A program made the position numbers and the translations under genes. The notes below the pieces were generated by a model, which saw only the letters and a list, made by a program, of their open reading frames with translations, was not told where the DNA came from and searched no databases. A stretch of DNA of 64,000 nucleotides. It comes from Bacillus pseudomycoides (GTDB taxonomy: Bacteria; Bacillota; Bacilli; Bacillales; Bacillaceae_G). The stretch is taken from positions 1,178,001 to 1,242,000 of the forward strand of contig NZ_CP064266.1 of assembly GCF_022811845.1 (NCBI RefSeq). Reading direction: 5' to 3'. Below, piece by piece: positions 33,586-43,822 of the stretch (position 1 is the first letter of the stretch; each line of letters starts with the position of its first letter).

Positions 33586-34512
33586 CTATCTTATTACAGC
33601 TTTAATTTCGCTTAAATATTCCTCATCTTGAATATCGCCCACATTTTGTCCAGCACCTGCTTCACATACGTACTTATTTTCAATTTTGATTTTAGTTTTT
33701 GCTTGTCTTAAAAACCATTCGTATTCAATATCTACATGTCCTATATCAATTGCTTGATATCCCTCTTTATACAAATCATACGCTAATATAGTAGCAGTAG
33801 GCCCTATTGCTAATAGAATCAATTTAGATTTATTATTTTTTTTTGCTGCTGTTAAGATTTTATTGTAATGTAAGAATGCGTGCTCCTCTGGTACTAAGAT
33901 CCTTTCAATTGATTTAGCATTGTCAAACAGATCATTTCCAATACCTAACCTACTCTTACTGCCTTCTATTAAAACTATATCTCTATCTTTCCATATTAAT
34001 TTTAATAATATAAACCATTCTTTACATTTTGACTTATCTCGAAAAGGATAATAGAATCTCGATATAAAGGAATTATAATATGTTTTTCCCTTCTTCAAAT
34101 CTTTATACCACTTTAATCTATATTTTGCAGTATGAAGACGCCAATAACCCTTTGGTTCATCTGCATATTTTGATAAATCTTGAAAAACATCCGGTAAACA
34201 AACTAAGAACTTCTCATCTTCACTTAGCAATATTTCTTTTAATCTTTTTGATAACAAATGATCAGCCCGTTGAAATGTTATATCTAAATTATGAATTAAT
34301 TTAAATTCACCATCACCATACCTGGCTACGGAAGCTTTATCATGAATAATTTTTTTAAAAGTTTCATCTATAGATTGAATTCTAGGGGGCTTGAAAAAGC
34401 ACTTCGTGAATCGATCTTTTATGATAGTTAATCGATTCAAACTCTGAATTTTTACATCAACTAATTTATTCCAAATAAAAACTAACATACTTTTTATTTT
34501 TATTTGTACCAT
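33586..34512 (-). CDS. GT-D fold glycosyltransferase (DUF1792, SP_1767 family)
   Basis: A 308-residue protein. After an N-terminal helix-rich stretch it shows ASVARYGDGEFKLI at about residue 60, the D-x-E motif that binds metal in the GT-D class, then FLVCLPDVFQDLS, LIEGSKSRLGIGNDLF and AIDIGHVDIEYEWFLRQA near the C-terminus. Members add glucose to serine-rich glycoprotein glycans in streptococci; here it sits in a polysaccharide operon, so it probably extends the repeat unit, which is inference. Confidence 0.82.
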   Translation of the reverse strand: MVQIKIKSMLVFIWNKLVDVKIQSLNRLTIIKDRFTKCFFKPPRIQSIDETFKKIIHDKASVARYGDGEFKLIHNLDITFQRADHLLSKRLKEILLSEDEKFLVCLPDVFQDLSKYADEPKGYWRLHTAKYRLKWYKDLKKGKTYYNSFISRFYYPFRDKSKCKEWFILLKLIWKDRDIVLIEGSKSRLGIGNDLFDNAKSIERILVPEEHAFLHYNKILTAAKKNNKSKLILLAIGPTATILAYDLYKEGYQAIDIGHVDIEYEWFLRQAKTKIKIENKYVCEAGAGQNVGDIQDEEYLSEIKAVIR

Positions 34513-34640
34513 ACCAAGCTCCTTTCTAATACCTTTCTCGATAGAGCATTAGATTGTCTTTCCTCTTTTTCTTAAGAAAATTACTCTTATCCCTCTATTC
34601 ACATCTTACATAATATTTATTCTTATTATTTCCCAATTTT

Positions 34641-35805
34641 TCAACTAGCCTTTTTTCTCAATGAAATATCGCCTCTATAATTTTCAGTGGCAAGTTTCCG
34701 ACCTATTTTTATTGATGGAATTTCAATAAATTTATAACATAAGACCGACACAACCATAGTAAATAAGAAAGAAATTAATAAAATCAAAGGCACTGATATC
34801 TTTCCATAGAAAATATGAACTGTTGTTAATAGAACAATTGGATGTACTAAATAAAGACTATATGATATTTCCCTATAAATTGTACTGGTTTAATCAGTAA
34901 TAATTTAGAAAATAGTTTTGAACTTAGAGCGGATAAAATAATTAAAACTGCACCAAAACATATATACCAATCGATGATAATAAGATACAACTCATAATCA
35001 ATTTCACCAATTAGTTTGGAAAGTAACATAAATGGGATACGTGGATAGCTAAAAATAAAAGACCTAAAGGCAATAATAGATATTTTACTTTTAAATTAAT
35101 AATTTTACTCACTAAATATTCTCTGTTTTTAGCTAGTAGTGCACCAATAATAAACATTGAGCTATAATGTAATGTGATAAAGTAATTGGTGGATACCGGC
35201 ATATTAAATTCGCTTGGAATGTTCGTCATTAATAAATAACCAATAACTGATAAAAACATCGCTATCCCAATACTTACTTTCCAGTTTACTCTAAGTAAAA
35301 GAAAAATAATTAAAGGAAACACTATGGAAATTCGCATCTCGTGAACTAATGACCAAATCACCATAATAAACGCATCAGAATTAAATTCTCTCAAGAATAA
35401 AATATGATCCATTACTCTATTAAAAGAAACTTCCATGTTCCATGAACCCCATTGTACCAAACCGGGAATGGTACCAATTTTAGAATGAATTCCCAATTTA
35501 ATTCCTATTGCAATAAAAAGAATCACAATATAAGGAATATAAATCCTACAAACTCTTTTAATAAGATACTTTAAATAATTAAATTCCGTCCCTTTATAAA
35601 AAGGCAAGGATAGAACAAATCCACTTAACACAAAAAATATAATAACGGCCGAATGACCTTGCCATAATATAGAAAAATAGACCCCAAATGTTGAATACAT
35701 TACCTTTTTACCTAATATCGGAAATAATGCTAAGAAGTGTCCTAATAGAACAATGATTGCAGCAATACCCCGAAGGGAATCCAATTCTTTATAACGTCTC
35801 GTCAT
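34641..35805 (-). pseudogene. Acyltransferase 3 family membrane protein, two frameshifts
   Basis: The N-terminal piece (35011-35805) has the family signature YKELDSLRGIAAIIVLLGHF with its catalytic His, and FFVLSGFVLSLPF. The middle continues in a second frame (34847-35029) and the end in a third that reads SYSLYLVHPIVLL, another family motif. Adding one base at 35051-35055 and one at 34868-34870 gives a 388-residue protein with about ten helices. It would O-acetylate a sugar of the polymer at the membrane. Both losses are in short A/T runs. Confidence 0.75.
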
Positions 35806-35850
35806 AATTCTTCCCTCTGTTCTAAAATGAAATTTATTAATCCGACTATT

Positions 35851-35889
35851 AAAAATTAGTCATTCTCCTTATAAGAATGACTAATTTTT
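35851..35889 (-). terminator. Intrinsic terminator inside the eps operon
   Basis: On the minus strand a perfect 16-base stem (AAAAATTAGTCATTCT and complement) with a 7-base loop is followed by AATAG after the T5 that ends the stem. It overlaps the stop codon of the GH88/105-like gene. Confidence 0.72.
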
Positions 35890-37062
35890 ATAATTATTAC
35901 GTAAATTAATTAATCTAATACAAAACCCTTGTGTGAATGGCAATATATCGAATAACGTAGAATATACACCTATATCCTTCGTATCACCTTGAGAGAAGTC
36001 GACCGCTCCGTTTCTTCTTGTCACTCCCATCAAATAATCGATAGCTTTATCTGCACTTTCCAAACATTCCTTTGAAATATCTTCTATCTTTGCTGCATTC
36101 AACATAAACCACCCCAGTGTGGATGTAGCGGAGGAATCTGGTCCGCATTCGTTCCTGGTTACAGTCCAATTCCAATTGCCTTGTTGTTGAAATTTCATTG
36201 TAGCTTTTGCAAATTTACGTACACTTTCTTCTAATACAGGTTTATAGCTGTTGTTTTCCGGTAATTCATTCCACGTATCTATAAGACCTATAGCAAACCA
36301 TCCAAGACCTCTTCCCCAGCCATATAAACCTAGAGGAACTTTATCTTCTAATCTATAAGCATGACATGGTATATGACTTAAGTTTAACATTCCATATGTT
36401 TCATATTCTTTAATCTGCTTTACAGCCAAATCTATACACTCACTTTTGTTATACCTAATGCCGTAAGTCACTAAGAATGGACATATGAAACCAATGGTAT
36501 CTACGTATCGATACCCCTTCATAAACTTTCTATATTCTATCGTACCATCCTCACCTATATGCTCTTGTATCATTTCCCAAGTAGTATCCAAAGCTTTTTT
36601 ATATTTATCTATCTCCTCAAAATCCAGCTTCATAATAGCATAAGCAAGTATTGCTCCATCTACATACTGGGGTTTGTGTATCCACTGACCGTTAGAATCA
36701 AATTTGGAGTTCAAAAACTTTGTGATTTCATGTCTCACTGCTCTGTCATCGTTATATTTCAGGTATTCAGACAACCCTAATATTAAAGATGCTTCTTGCC
36801 AATGCTGTATAGCACTTTTCGTATAATTTCCTTTCAACATATCAATTATTATTAATCTTGTATTATCAGTTACCTTAATCTTTGGCGTGTTATTTAGCCA
36901 TTTAATACCTATATTAATAATTGATTGATTCCATAAACTTTTATCGGTATATCTTCCTATTTTTATTCTCCCCAACCAATTCTTACATATAGGGACGAAA
37001 TCAATCATTATAATAATTGCGATTACGGCAAGTAACACAAAGCACGCTGCCTGTATAATCAT
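35881..37062 (-). CDS. Membrane-anchored GH88/105-like unsaturated-uronyl hydrolase
   Basis: A 393-residue protein with one N-terminal membrane anchor (about residues 3-24) and an alpha/alpha-barrel domain of the GH88/GH105 family. Visible motifs are KPQYVDGAILAY, YRYVDTIGFICPF, YGWGRGLGWFAIGL, and STLGWFMLNAA, with the conserved Asp/His pattern. These enzymes cleave unsaturated uronic acid residues left by polysaccharide lyases. With ugd in the locus, it may trim or release a uronate-containing polymer at the cell surface. The topology (catalytic domain outside) is inferred from the anchor. Confidence 0.75.
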   Translation of the reverse strand: MIIQAACFVLLAVIAIIIMIDFVPICKNWLGRIKIGRYTDKSLWNQSIINIGIKWLNNTPKIKVTDNTRLIIIDMLKGNYTKSAIQHWQEASLILGLSEYLKYNDDRAVRHEITKFLNSKFDSNGQWIHKPQYVDGAILAYAIMKLDFEEIDKYKKALDTTWEMIQEHIGEDGTIEYRKFMKGYRYVDTIGFICPFLVTYGIRYNKSECIDLAVKQIKEYETYGMLNLSHIPCHAYRLEDKVPLGLYGWGRGLGWFAIGLIDTWNELPENNSYKPVLEESVRKFAKATMKFQQQGNWNWTVTRNECGPDSSATSTLGWFMLNAAKIEDISKECLESADKAIDYLMGVTRRNGAVDFSQGDTKDIGVYSTLFDILPFTQGFCIRLINLRNNYKN

Positions 37063-37082
37063 ATAATTATGTCCTTTCTATA

Positions 37083-38264
37083 CTACTTAAATAATGTATA
37101 TAATTTTGTTATTTCCGATTCGGTTCCTAACTTTTCATCTGATAAGTTATTTATTAACTTATTTCTTAATTCTTCATGATGTATTAATTTTTTAATTCCC
37201 TCTGAAAGTGAGTGAGCATCCATGTCTACAATAATCCCATTTTCTTCATTGTCGATTTGGTCTTTAGCCGTACTAAAGTTTGTTACTACTATTGGTTTAT
37301 GCAGTATTTTTGCTTCGTCTATTGCTATAGATTTCCCTTCAAACCTGGATGGTTGTACGTATATATCTGCTACTCTTATGTACGGATACGGATTTTCTTT
37401 CAGTCCTAACAGTAAAAAATGATCTTGAAGTTCGTTTTCTTCTATCATTTTTTCTAATTTATCTCGATCTTTGCCTTCTCCGATAATATACCACTTTATG
37501 TCATATCCATTCCCAACCAGATCCTTACATGCTTCTATGGCCAAATCAAATCCCTTTTCACTACTTAATCTTCCTACAGAAACAAGCTTTATCCCTTTAT
37601 GTTCTATATCTACCTTTTCCTGTGACATTTTATTTATCGTACTTGGAGAGACTACGTTATGAATAACACCTATCTTGTCGTTATATATAGGAAATCTTTG
37701 TCTTAAAACATTGGCACATTCCTCAGACACCGTTACTATATGATTCAATGAATGAAAATAACCCATATCAATTTTAGAATCCATTCCTAACTTGTCATAA
37801 TCAGTATGTATGAAACCGATTTTCTTATCTGCTTTAACCTTTTCTATACAAAAATAAACCGGATTCTTCTCTAAGTACCCAATCGCCACATCATATTTTT
37901 TATTTATAGTCTGGAGAGATTTTGATAGATATCGCCATACTCTCTGTTCACAACGAGCTTTGTTTTTCTCACTTTTAAATATGTAACCTGCACAAATCCT
38001 TGAGAAGGCTATATCTAATCTTCCTTGTCGCAAACATTTAATGGTAGCTGCTTTTATTGGCATATCAAAATATTGATACTCCGAAGGTTCGTCCAATATA
38101 TTCACGTGCTTAGGGATTTTATTAAAAAATAAACCTTCGTGCTTAAATAAAAATAAATCCACATTATAGCGAGAGTAATCCATCGTATGTAACAGAGAAA
38201 TTAATGATTTCTCTGCCCCACCACAGTTCAAATTATTGATAACAAATAATACGTCTTTTTTCAT
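37083..38264 (-). CDS. Family 4 glycosyltransferase
   Basis: A 393-residue GT-B enzyme. Its N-terminal domain starts MKKDVLFVINNLNCGGAEKS, and the C-terminal domain has LVSVGRLSSEKGFDLAIEAC, NPYPYIRVADIYVQPSRFEG and the donor-binding SIAIDEAKIL. It closely resembles the next gene (38277) and the one at 41774, so these are paralogues. The GTG three codons upstream overlaps the AAAGGTG ribosome site, so the ATG at 38264 is used. It lies 12 bases after the preceding gene. Confidence 0.9.
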   Translation of the reverse strand: MKKDVLFVINNLNCGGAEKSLISLLHTMDYSRYNVDLFLFKHEGLFFNKIPKHVNILDEPSEYQYFDMPIKAATIKCLRQGRLDIAFSRICAGYIFKSEKNKARCEQRVWRYLSKSLQTINKKYDVAIGYLEKNPVYFCIEKVKADKKIGFIHTDYDKLGMDSKIDMGYFHSLNHIVTVSEECANVLRQRFPIYNDKIGVIHNVVSPSTINKMSQEKVDIEHKGIKLVSVGRLSSEKGFDLAIEACKDLVGNGYDIKWYIIGEGKDRDKLEKMIEENELQDHFLLLGLKENPYPYIRVADIYVQPSRFEGKSIAIDEAKILHKPIVVTNFSTAKDQIDNEENGIIVDMDAHSLSEGIKKLIHHEELRNKLINNLSDEKLGTESEITKLYTLFK

Positions 38265-38276
38265 AATAATCACCTT

Positions 38277-39467
38277 TTAAAGAATTCCGTAGAGCTTATT
38301 TATTTCTTTTTCGGTTCCTAACGTTTCTGTAGATAAATTATTTACGATTCTTTCCCTCAATTCTATATCTGTGATAAGCCTTTCAATTTCAGTTGCAATT
38401 CCTTCTTCAGACATCTCGGTAATAATTCCGTTTACTCTATGATTTATTTGATCTTTTGCAGTTTCAAAGTTGGTCACTACTATCGGTTTACACAGTATCT
38501 TTGCCTCATCAATTGCTATAGACTTACCCTCATACCTAGATGGTTGTACATATACATCTGCTTTTCGTATATAAGGATATGGATTTTCTCGAACACCTAA
38601 GATTTTAAAATGTTGGGATAGATGATTATCTTCTATTAAACTTTCTAATTTATCTCTTTCATCCCCATCCCCTAGTACATACCAATTTATCTTGTATCCT
38701 TTTTCTAGAATTAACTTACAAGATTTCACCGCTAAATCTAAACCCTTTTCATGACTTAATCTAGCAACAGTAATAATATTAGTATAATTTCTATCAAACA
38801 AACTATCATCTTTTATATCTTCTTTAGATAAATCATATATAATCCTAGGAGCTACTATATTATATATAACCGTAACTTTATTTTTTAAATGTGGAAAGTT
38901 TTCCTGTAACGATTTTGCACACTCTTCTGAAACCGTTATTAGATTATCTAGTTGTTCAAAATATGGATTATCAAACTGACGATCCATACCTGAATTCGAG
39001 TAATTTGTATGTATCCATCCGGCCTTTTTTTTCGCATTCACTTTATCAACTACAAAATATATTGAAGACTTCTCAAGATAACCAATCGCTACATCGTACT
39101 CTTTCCTTAAAACTTCAAATGACTTACTTTGATATTCCCATGTATACTGTTCTGAAATAGCAGCATTCTTTATCAATCTATTCTTAATGGTGAACATCAA
39201 TCTTGAATATGCCAATTTAATTTGCCCATTCTTTAAAAAGCCCATTATTGAATTTTTAAGGCTCGATGCAAATATTTTATAATCACTTGGCAAATCTAAT
39301 ATATTTACCTCTCTTGGTATCGAATTCATGAATGTTCCTGTTTTACTAAACAAAAATAAATCTACATCATATAAACTGTAATCTATTTGTGATAGTAGAT
39401 TTATCAAGCTTTTCTCTCCACCACCAGTAGATAAACTAGGCATAACAAATAGTAGTTTTTTTTTCAT
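38277..39467 (-). CDS. Family 4 glycosyltransferase
   Basis: A 396-residue GT-B enzyme with MPSLSTGGGEKSLINLLSQI near the N-terminus, VARLSHEKGLDLAVKSC, NPYPYIRKADVYVQPSRYEG and SIAIDEAKILCKPIV. It is a tandem paralogue of the neighbour at 37083, with matching motif spacing over the whole length, which suggests duplication followed by a change of specificity. It follows the pyruvyltransferase gene with a 13-base gap. Confidence 0.9.
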   Translation of the reverse strand: MKKKLLFVMPSLSTGGGEKSLINLLSQIDYSLYDVDLFLFSKTGTFMNSIPREVNILDLPSDYKIFASSLKNSIMGFLKNGQIKLAYSRLMFTIKNRLIKNAAISEQYTWEYQSKSFEVLRKEYDVAIGYLEKSSIYFVVDKVNAKKKAGWIHTNYSNSGMDRQFDNPYFEQLDNLITVSEECAKSLQENFPHLKNKVTVIYNIVAPRIIYDLSKEDIKDDSLFDRNYTNIITVARLSHEKGLDLAVKSCKLILEKGYKINWYVLGDGDERDKLESLIEDNHLSQHFKILGVRENPYPYIRKADVYVQPSRYEGKSIAIDEAKILCKPIVVTNFETAKDQINHRVNGIITEMSEEGIATEIERLITDIELRERIVNNLSTETLGTEKEINKLYGIL

Positions 39468-39480
39468 AATATACCCCGAA

Positions 39481-40641
39481 TTAATTAGACAATTCTTTCA
39501 AATACTCTACTGCTTTGTAGGACATTTTCTTTACATTAGGTATAGATTGTCGTAGCTTTTGCCTTATCTCCTCTTCCTCTCGTACCATCTCATCAAATCT
39601 TGCTTTTAATTTATTACTATCAGATATCTCCTCTATATCTAAAACTAATTTTTCTTCCCCAAATATATCTTTAGATATTCCTTTGGACTTTACACTATAT
39701 CCCAATACCATAGTCGGAATAAAACTAGAGTAAGCAGCTATAGTTGCATGCGTTCGAGCTCCTATAAAGAAACGCATTCTAGCTATATACCCCTTATACT
39801 GTATTGCATTTAAGTTATCTGGTAACAGAATCACTCTGCCTGTGTCCTTAAATTCTTTGTAATATTTGTAGAGAACTTCGTAATCATTGTTCCCATCTTC
39901 AATAACGTGAGGTGTAAGAGCAATTGTCATATCTGTAGTATTTAATATATGATTAATCAACTCTCTTACCGCAACTTGAGAATTCTCATTTCTATTCCAT
40001 ACAAGCGGGCTAAAATTAAGACCCATTGTATTTCCTTCTTGCCATCCATTAGGCAACTCCAATTCTTCTTTTTCCATTGTAAACGCAGCATCGGCACACA
40101 ATTGAACATTATTTAATCCTTGTTTTTTTAACATATTATAGGTAAGACTTTCGCGTGCTAATATTAAATCAAAGAGCTTTAGATCTTCCAACTTTCTTTC
40201 AGACATATCCTCTTCTCCTATAGAACATCCCCATAGTACTAGCTTTTTCCCCTGCATTTTTACTCTTCTATCAATCTCATACCACCCAGGTTGCTCTCCA
40301 TAGCAATAATTATCCCCTCCGATAGATAAACATACATCGGAACTTTTTATATGCTTTATTATGTTATGATGAATTTTCCCTAATGCATAAGACTCATCGT
40401 TAAAGAGTTTTACTTTAACTGAAGACAATAACCAATCATATGAATATTTTTTCAGACTGCGGCTAGAGCCATCATATATACAATCTAACTTATTGATTAC
40501 CTTATCTGTTTCAGGTCTATCTGATGCCAAACATACTTTTGCTCCATCTATTTTTTCTTTTATAATATTTGTAGAAGCTCGAACTATCGCTTCGCACCCT
40601 CTATTCAAACTGCCCCCATGGGCAAACATCATAAACTTCAC
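39481..40641 (-). CDS. Polysaccharide pyruvyl transferase family protein
   Basis: A 386-residue member of the pyruvyl transferase family (GT-B fold), with MMFAHGGSLNRGCEAIVRA at the N-terminus, LSIGGDNYCYG, LWGCSIGEE, ILARESLTYNML and FIGARTHATIAAYSSFIP at the C-terminus. It would add a pyruvate ketal to a sugar, giving a negative charge. The frame extends five codons to a TTG, but GGAGGA falls after that codon, so the GTG at 40641 is chosen. It resembles EpsI/EpsO in role, though the order differs. Confidence 0.87.
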   Translation of the reverse strand: MKFMMFAHGGSLNRGCEAIVRASTNIIKEKIDGAKVCLASDRPETDKVINKLDCIYDGSSRSLKKYSYDWLLSSVKVKLFNDESYALGKIHHNIIKHIKSSDVCLSIGGDNYCYGEQPGWYEIDRRVKMQGKKLVLWGCSIGEEDMSERKLEDLKLFDLILARESLTYNMLKKQGLNNVQLCADAAFTMEKEELELPNGWQEGNTMGLNFSPLVWNRNENSQVAVRELINHILNTTDMTIALTPHVIEDGNNDYEVLYKYYKEFKDTGRVILLPDNLNAIQYKGYIARMRFFIGARTHATIAAYSSFIPTMVLGYSVKSKGISKDIFGEEKLVLDIEEISDSNKLKARFDEMVREEEEIRQKLRQSIPNVKKMSYKAVEYLKELSN

Positions 40642-40658
40642 ACTAAATTCCTCCAATT

Positions 40659-41689
40659 TTATTTATTTCTAAGCCTGCTGTAAGAGACTGCAAAGTATAA
40701 CCCCACAGTAGATTTTCTTTTAATCATATTTATTAAAAATTTCTCATATCTACCAAGCTTGCTATAAGTTACTTCACAATATAGTGGCAATGCCTCTCTA
40801 ACATATTTATTGCATATCATATTTTTTATGTATTCATATCTCTTACTAAATCGTATTTCCTTAGACGGTTCAAAATAAATATATACGTAGGAAATTACAC
40901 TATTTATAAACTTTTTTGATTTCAATTCACGTATCTTTTCCTTATCGATCTTTCCGATGTAAAGTTCCGGTAATTCCATATTATATACTTCTACAGCTCG
41001 CTTAAAGTAATCTTTTTTTGAGATATCCCGAGTTGCGCTACCCGCTACATCCCTATAATAATATCCCGTATAATCTATATATTTCATATTAGTTGCATTA
41101 CTAAAAAATTGAATATTAAACATTCCATCTTCTCCTAATGCAACCTTCTCTGGAAACTTCACATTATTTTTCGTTATTATGCTATTTTTAAAAATTTTGT
41201 TTACAGCAGTATTTAAATTATCGCTTTTAAGAAAATAGGGTAATATCTCTTTATTTATATATTCTTTTCTAGAACAATATTAGTTGGAAATGGATATTCA
41301 ATTGTTACCTTATGCCCTTCAACCTCACTTCTTAAATTTGATATAATTACATCACAATTGCTTTGTTTTGCTGAATTATACAGAGTTTCATACATATCCG
41401 CTTCTACATAATCATCAGCATCAACAAATCCAATATATTCACCATTAGCTATAAGAAGTCCTTGATTCCTTGCAATACTCACACCTTGATTTTTTTGATT
41501 TATAAGTATAATCCTGTCATCTAGTGCCCTATACTTTTCAATAATCTCTACACTATTGTCCGTTGAACCATCATTAATAAAGATAAATTCGCAGTTATGA
41601 AGCACCTGATTTAACAGTGATTCTATACACCGAGTAATATATTTACCAGCATTATAAACCGGTATAATTACACTGACATTTCTATTCAT
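40659..41689 (-). pseudogene. Family 2 glycosyltransferase, one frameshift
   Basis: The N-terminal piece (41255-41689) has VSVIIPVYNAGKYITRCIES, FINDGSTDNSVEI and the metal site FVDADDYVEADMY. The rest (40659-41162) carries VALGEDGMFNIQF and an accessory domain. Between them, adding one A to the run at 41265-41268 restores a continuous 343-residue frame. The start at 41689 has AAGGGGTG eight bases upstream. Without repair, the enzyme would end at residue 144 and lack its acceptor region. Confidence 0.75.
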
Positions 41690-41773
41690 GGGCAAATCAC
41701 CCCTTTGCTTTGAATCTCTTATACCTTCATTTTTTAAAATTTTTTTAGTTGTACCAATACACTTAATAAACTT

Positions 41774-42970
41774 TTAAGCCTCCATAATTTCATACAACTT
41801 ATTTAATTCATACTTATTACTATAATCAGTATTACTACAATTATTAGCTAACTGCTTTCTTATGGTAGCATCCCTATACAATTTTTCTATTCCATCTGCT
41901 ATTCCTTCAACGGATAATTCCGTAATATATCCGTCAACCCCATTTTTCACTTGACTGTTTGCGGTTGTATAATTTGTAATTAGGACTGGTTTTGCAAGTA
42001 TTTGAGCCTCTCCTACTGTAACAGCTTTTCCCTCATATCTAGATGGTTGGACATATAAATCAGCTTCTTTTATATATGGATATGGATTAGTTTGCTTTCC
42101 TAGCAACACAAAGCTATTTTCTAATTTCAAATCTCTTATTAGATTTTTAATCATTATTTCGTCTCCACCATATCCAACTACATACCAGGCTATATTCTCA
42201 TAGCCTTTATCTTTCAATATCCTTAAAGCCCTAACAGCATTATCGATTCCTTTTGCATGAGATAGTCTAGCTACAGTTATAACTTTAAAACGGTTATCAA
42301 GAAGCATAGGGGTATCTATTTCTTCATTCGCCATATCTCTAATAAACTGCGGGGAGGTTATATTTTCCATTACTATAACCTTATTTTTTAATACACTATA
42401 TTTTTTTAAAAATGAATTTTTGCATGCTTCTGATACAGCTACAATATAATCAAATTTATTCCAAACTTTTAAATCCATCTCTATATCTGTCTCAATTGTA
42501 GAATAATCTGTATGAATCCATGCTATTTTTTTCTTAGCCTTGACCTTATCTGCTACAAAATAATGCGGCCACAAATAACTAATTGCAACATCATACTCTT
42601 TATCTAGTTTAGGTAAAAATGGAATAGCATATTTCCACATTAATTGCATTTGATAATATCCTGTCTCTACTATTCCTTTAGCTTTTCCTGCAAAACGAGT
42701 ATTTATCTTAGATAAAATTCTAGAAAATCCAATGCCATACTCTTTATCCTTTAGGGTTTCTCCGATTGACTTCCTAAAGGTGGTGTATTGTGGAACCTCT
42801 TCTAATAAATTTACCTTGTTACAAACTAATTCCATAAAATCCCCTTGATGTCTATACAGCATTAAATCAACAGCGTATTTTTTGTAATCAAAACCCTCAA
42901 GCATACTTATAAGGCTTCTTTCTACTCCTCCAACTTCCATATCAAATGAGGCTACCAGTATATCCTTCAT
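41774..42970 (-). CDS. Family 4 glycosyltransferase
   Basis: A 398-residue GT-B enzyme with VASFDMEVGGVERSLISML, VARLSHAKGIDNAVRAL, NPYPYIKEADLYVQPSRYEG and AVTVGEAQILAKPVLITNY. It is third member of the paralogous GT4 set (37083, 38277), separated from the pair by the pyruvyltransferase and a broken GT2. GGAGG sets the ATG. The domain order and length are normal. Confidence 0.9.
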   Translation of the reverse strand: MKDILVASFDMEVGGVERSLISMLEGFDYKKYAVDLMLYRHQGDFMELVCNKVNLLEEVPQYTTFRKSIGETLKDKEYGIGFSRILSKINTRFAGKAKGIVETGYYQMQLMWKYAIPFLPKLDKEYDVAISYLWPHYFVADKVKAKKKIAWIHTDYSTIETDIEMDLKVWNKFDYIVAVSEACKNSFLKKYSVLKNKVIVMENITSPQFIRDMANEEIDTPMLLDNRFKVITVARLSHAKGIDNAVRALRILKDKGYENIAWYVVGYGGDEIMIKNLIRDLKLENSFVLLGKQTNPYPYIKEADLYVQPSRYEGKAVTVGEAQILAKPVLITNYTTANSQVKNGVDGYITELSVEGIADGIEKLYRDATIRKQLANNCSNTDYSNKYELNKLYEIMEA

Positions 42971-42979
42971 ATATGCCTC

Positions 42980-43720
42980 CTAATTTTTTGTAACAAATTT
43001 TCTTATCCGCGCTATATTTTCTCCACCTATAACCTTAGATGCCAACAGTTTTAAACTACTCTTCAATCTCGCTTTAGGTGGTAACCAACTTTTATAAAAA
43101 TGATGCATTGCATATGTATTTGGAGTAATAAATTTTCTACAGTTAATATAATCATATGGAGAGAAATATGTTTGAGGATAGAAGGCTCCTACCCCACTTA
43201 TTTCTTGATATTTTCCATTCAACTGTAATCCTTTATTTTTTAGTATCTCGCTTATAATGGCCACATTGGTTAAACTGTCATACTTTCCATCCTCTTTAAT
43301 AAAACTTTTTTCTTCGTATGAATCTAGAAACATTTTTATTAACACATTTCCTTTAGTGGCTCCTATTGTACTTGTAGCTATATAGTTCTCTTGTTCAAAT
43401 CCCCAAAATGAATCATGATGTAGCATATCATCAAAAGATTTGAATACCTCCACATCCGTATCTAAGTAAATTCCTCCAAATTTATAAAGAGCGTATACTC
43501 TTACATAATCACTTACAAATGCAAATTTTTTGTATTCATAGGCTTCCTTGACATATAAATTACAATTTGTATCAAAATTATCTTCATTCCACTCAATTAT
43601 TTCATAACCAGATAAATTCTCTTTCCAGCTATCTATACATTTTTTTACTATTGTTGGTTTTTCTCCTTTACCAAACCAACAATAGTGAATGGTGCGTGGA
43701 ATCTTTTCTGTAAATGCCAA
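42980..43720 (-). CDS. Family 32-type glycosyltransferase (capsular polysaccharide synthesis)
   Basis: A 246-residue GT-A enzyme with IPRTIHYCWFGKGEKP at the N-terminus and the DXD motif in FGGIYLDTDVEVFKSF near residue 93, typical of the Gly_transf_sug (GT32) family found in capsule loci. It starts at TTG behind GGAGATACTGAG. Ten bases separate it from the GT4 gene that follows. Confidence 0.88.
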   Translation of the reverse strand: MAFTEKIPRTIHYCWFGKGEKPTIVKKCIDSWKENLSGYEIIEWNEDNFDTNCNLYVKEAYEYKKFAFVSDYVRVYALYKFGGIYLDTDVEVFKSFDDMLHHDSFWGFEQENYIATSTIGATKGNVLIKMFLDSYEEKSFIKEDGKYDSLTNVAIISEILKNKGLQLNGKYQEISGVGAFYPQTYFSPYDYINCRKFITPNTYAMHHFYKSWLPPKARLKSSLKLLASKVIGGENIARIRKFVTKN

Positions 43721-43822
43721 CTCAGTATCTCCTTTCTAAACTATATAGAATAATATACCTATACACCTAAATTTCCATATTTCATTGATCAACTAGCCAT
43801 TAACATATTTCACCTTAAAAAC

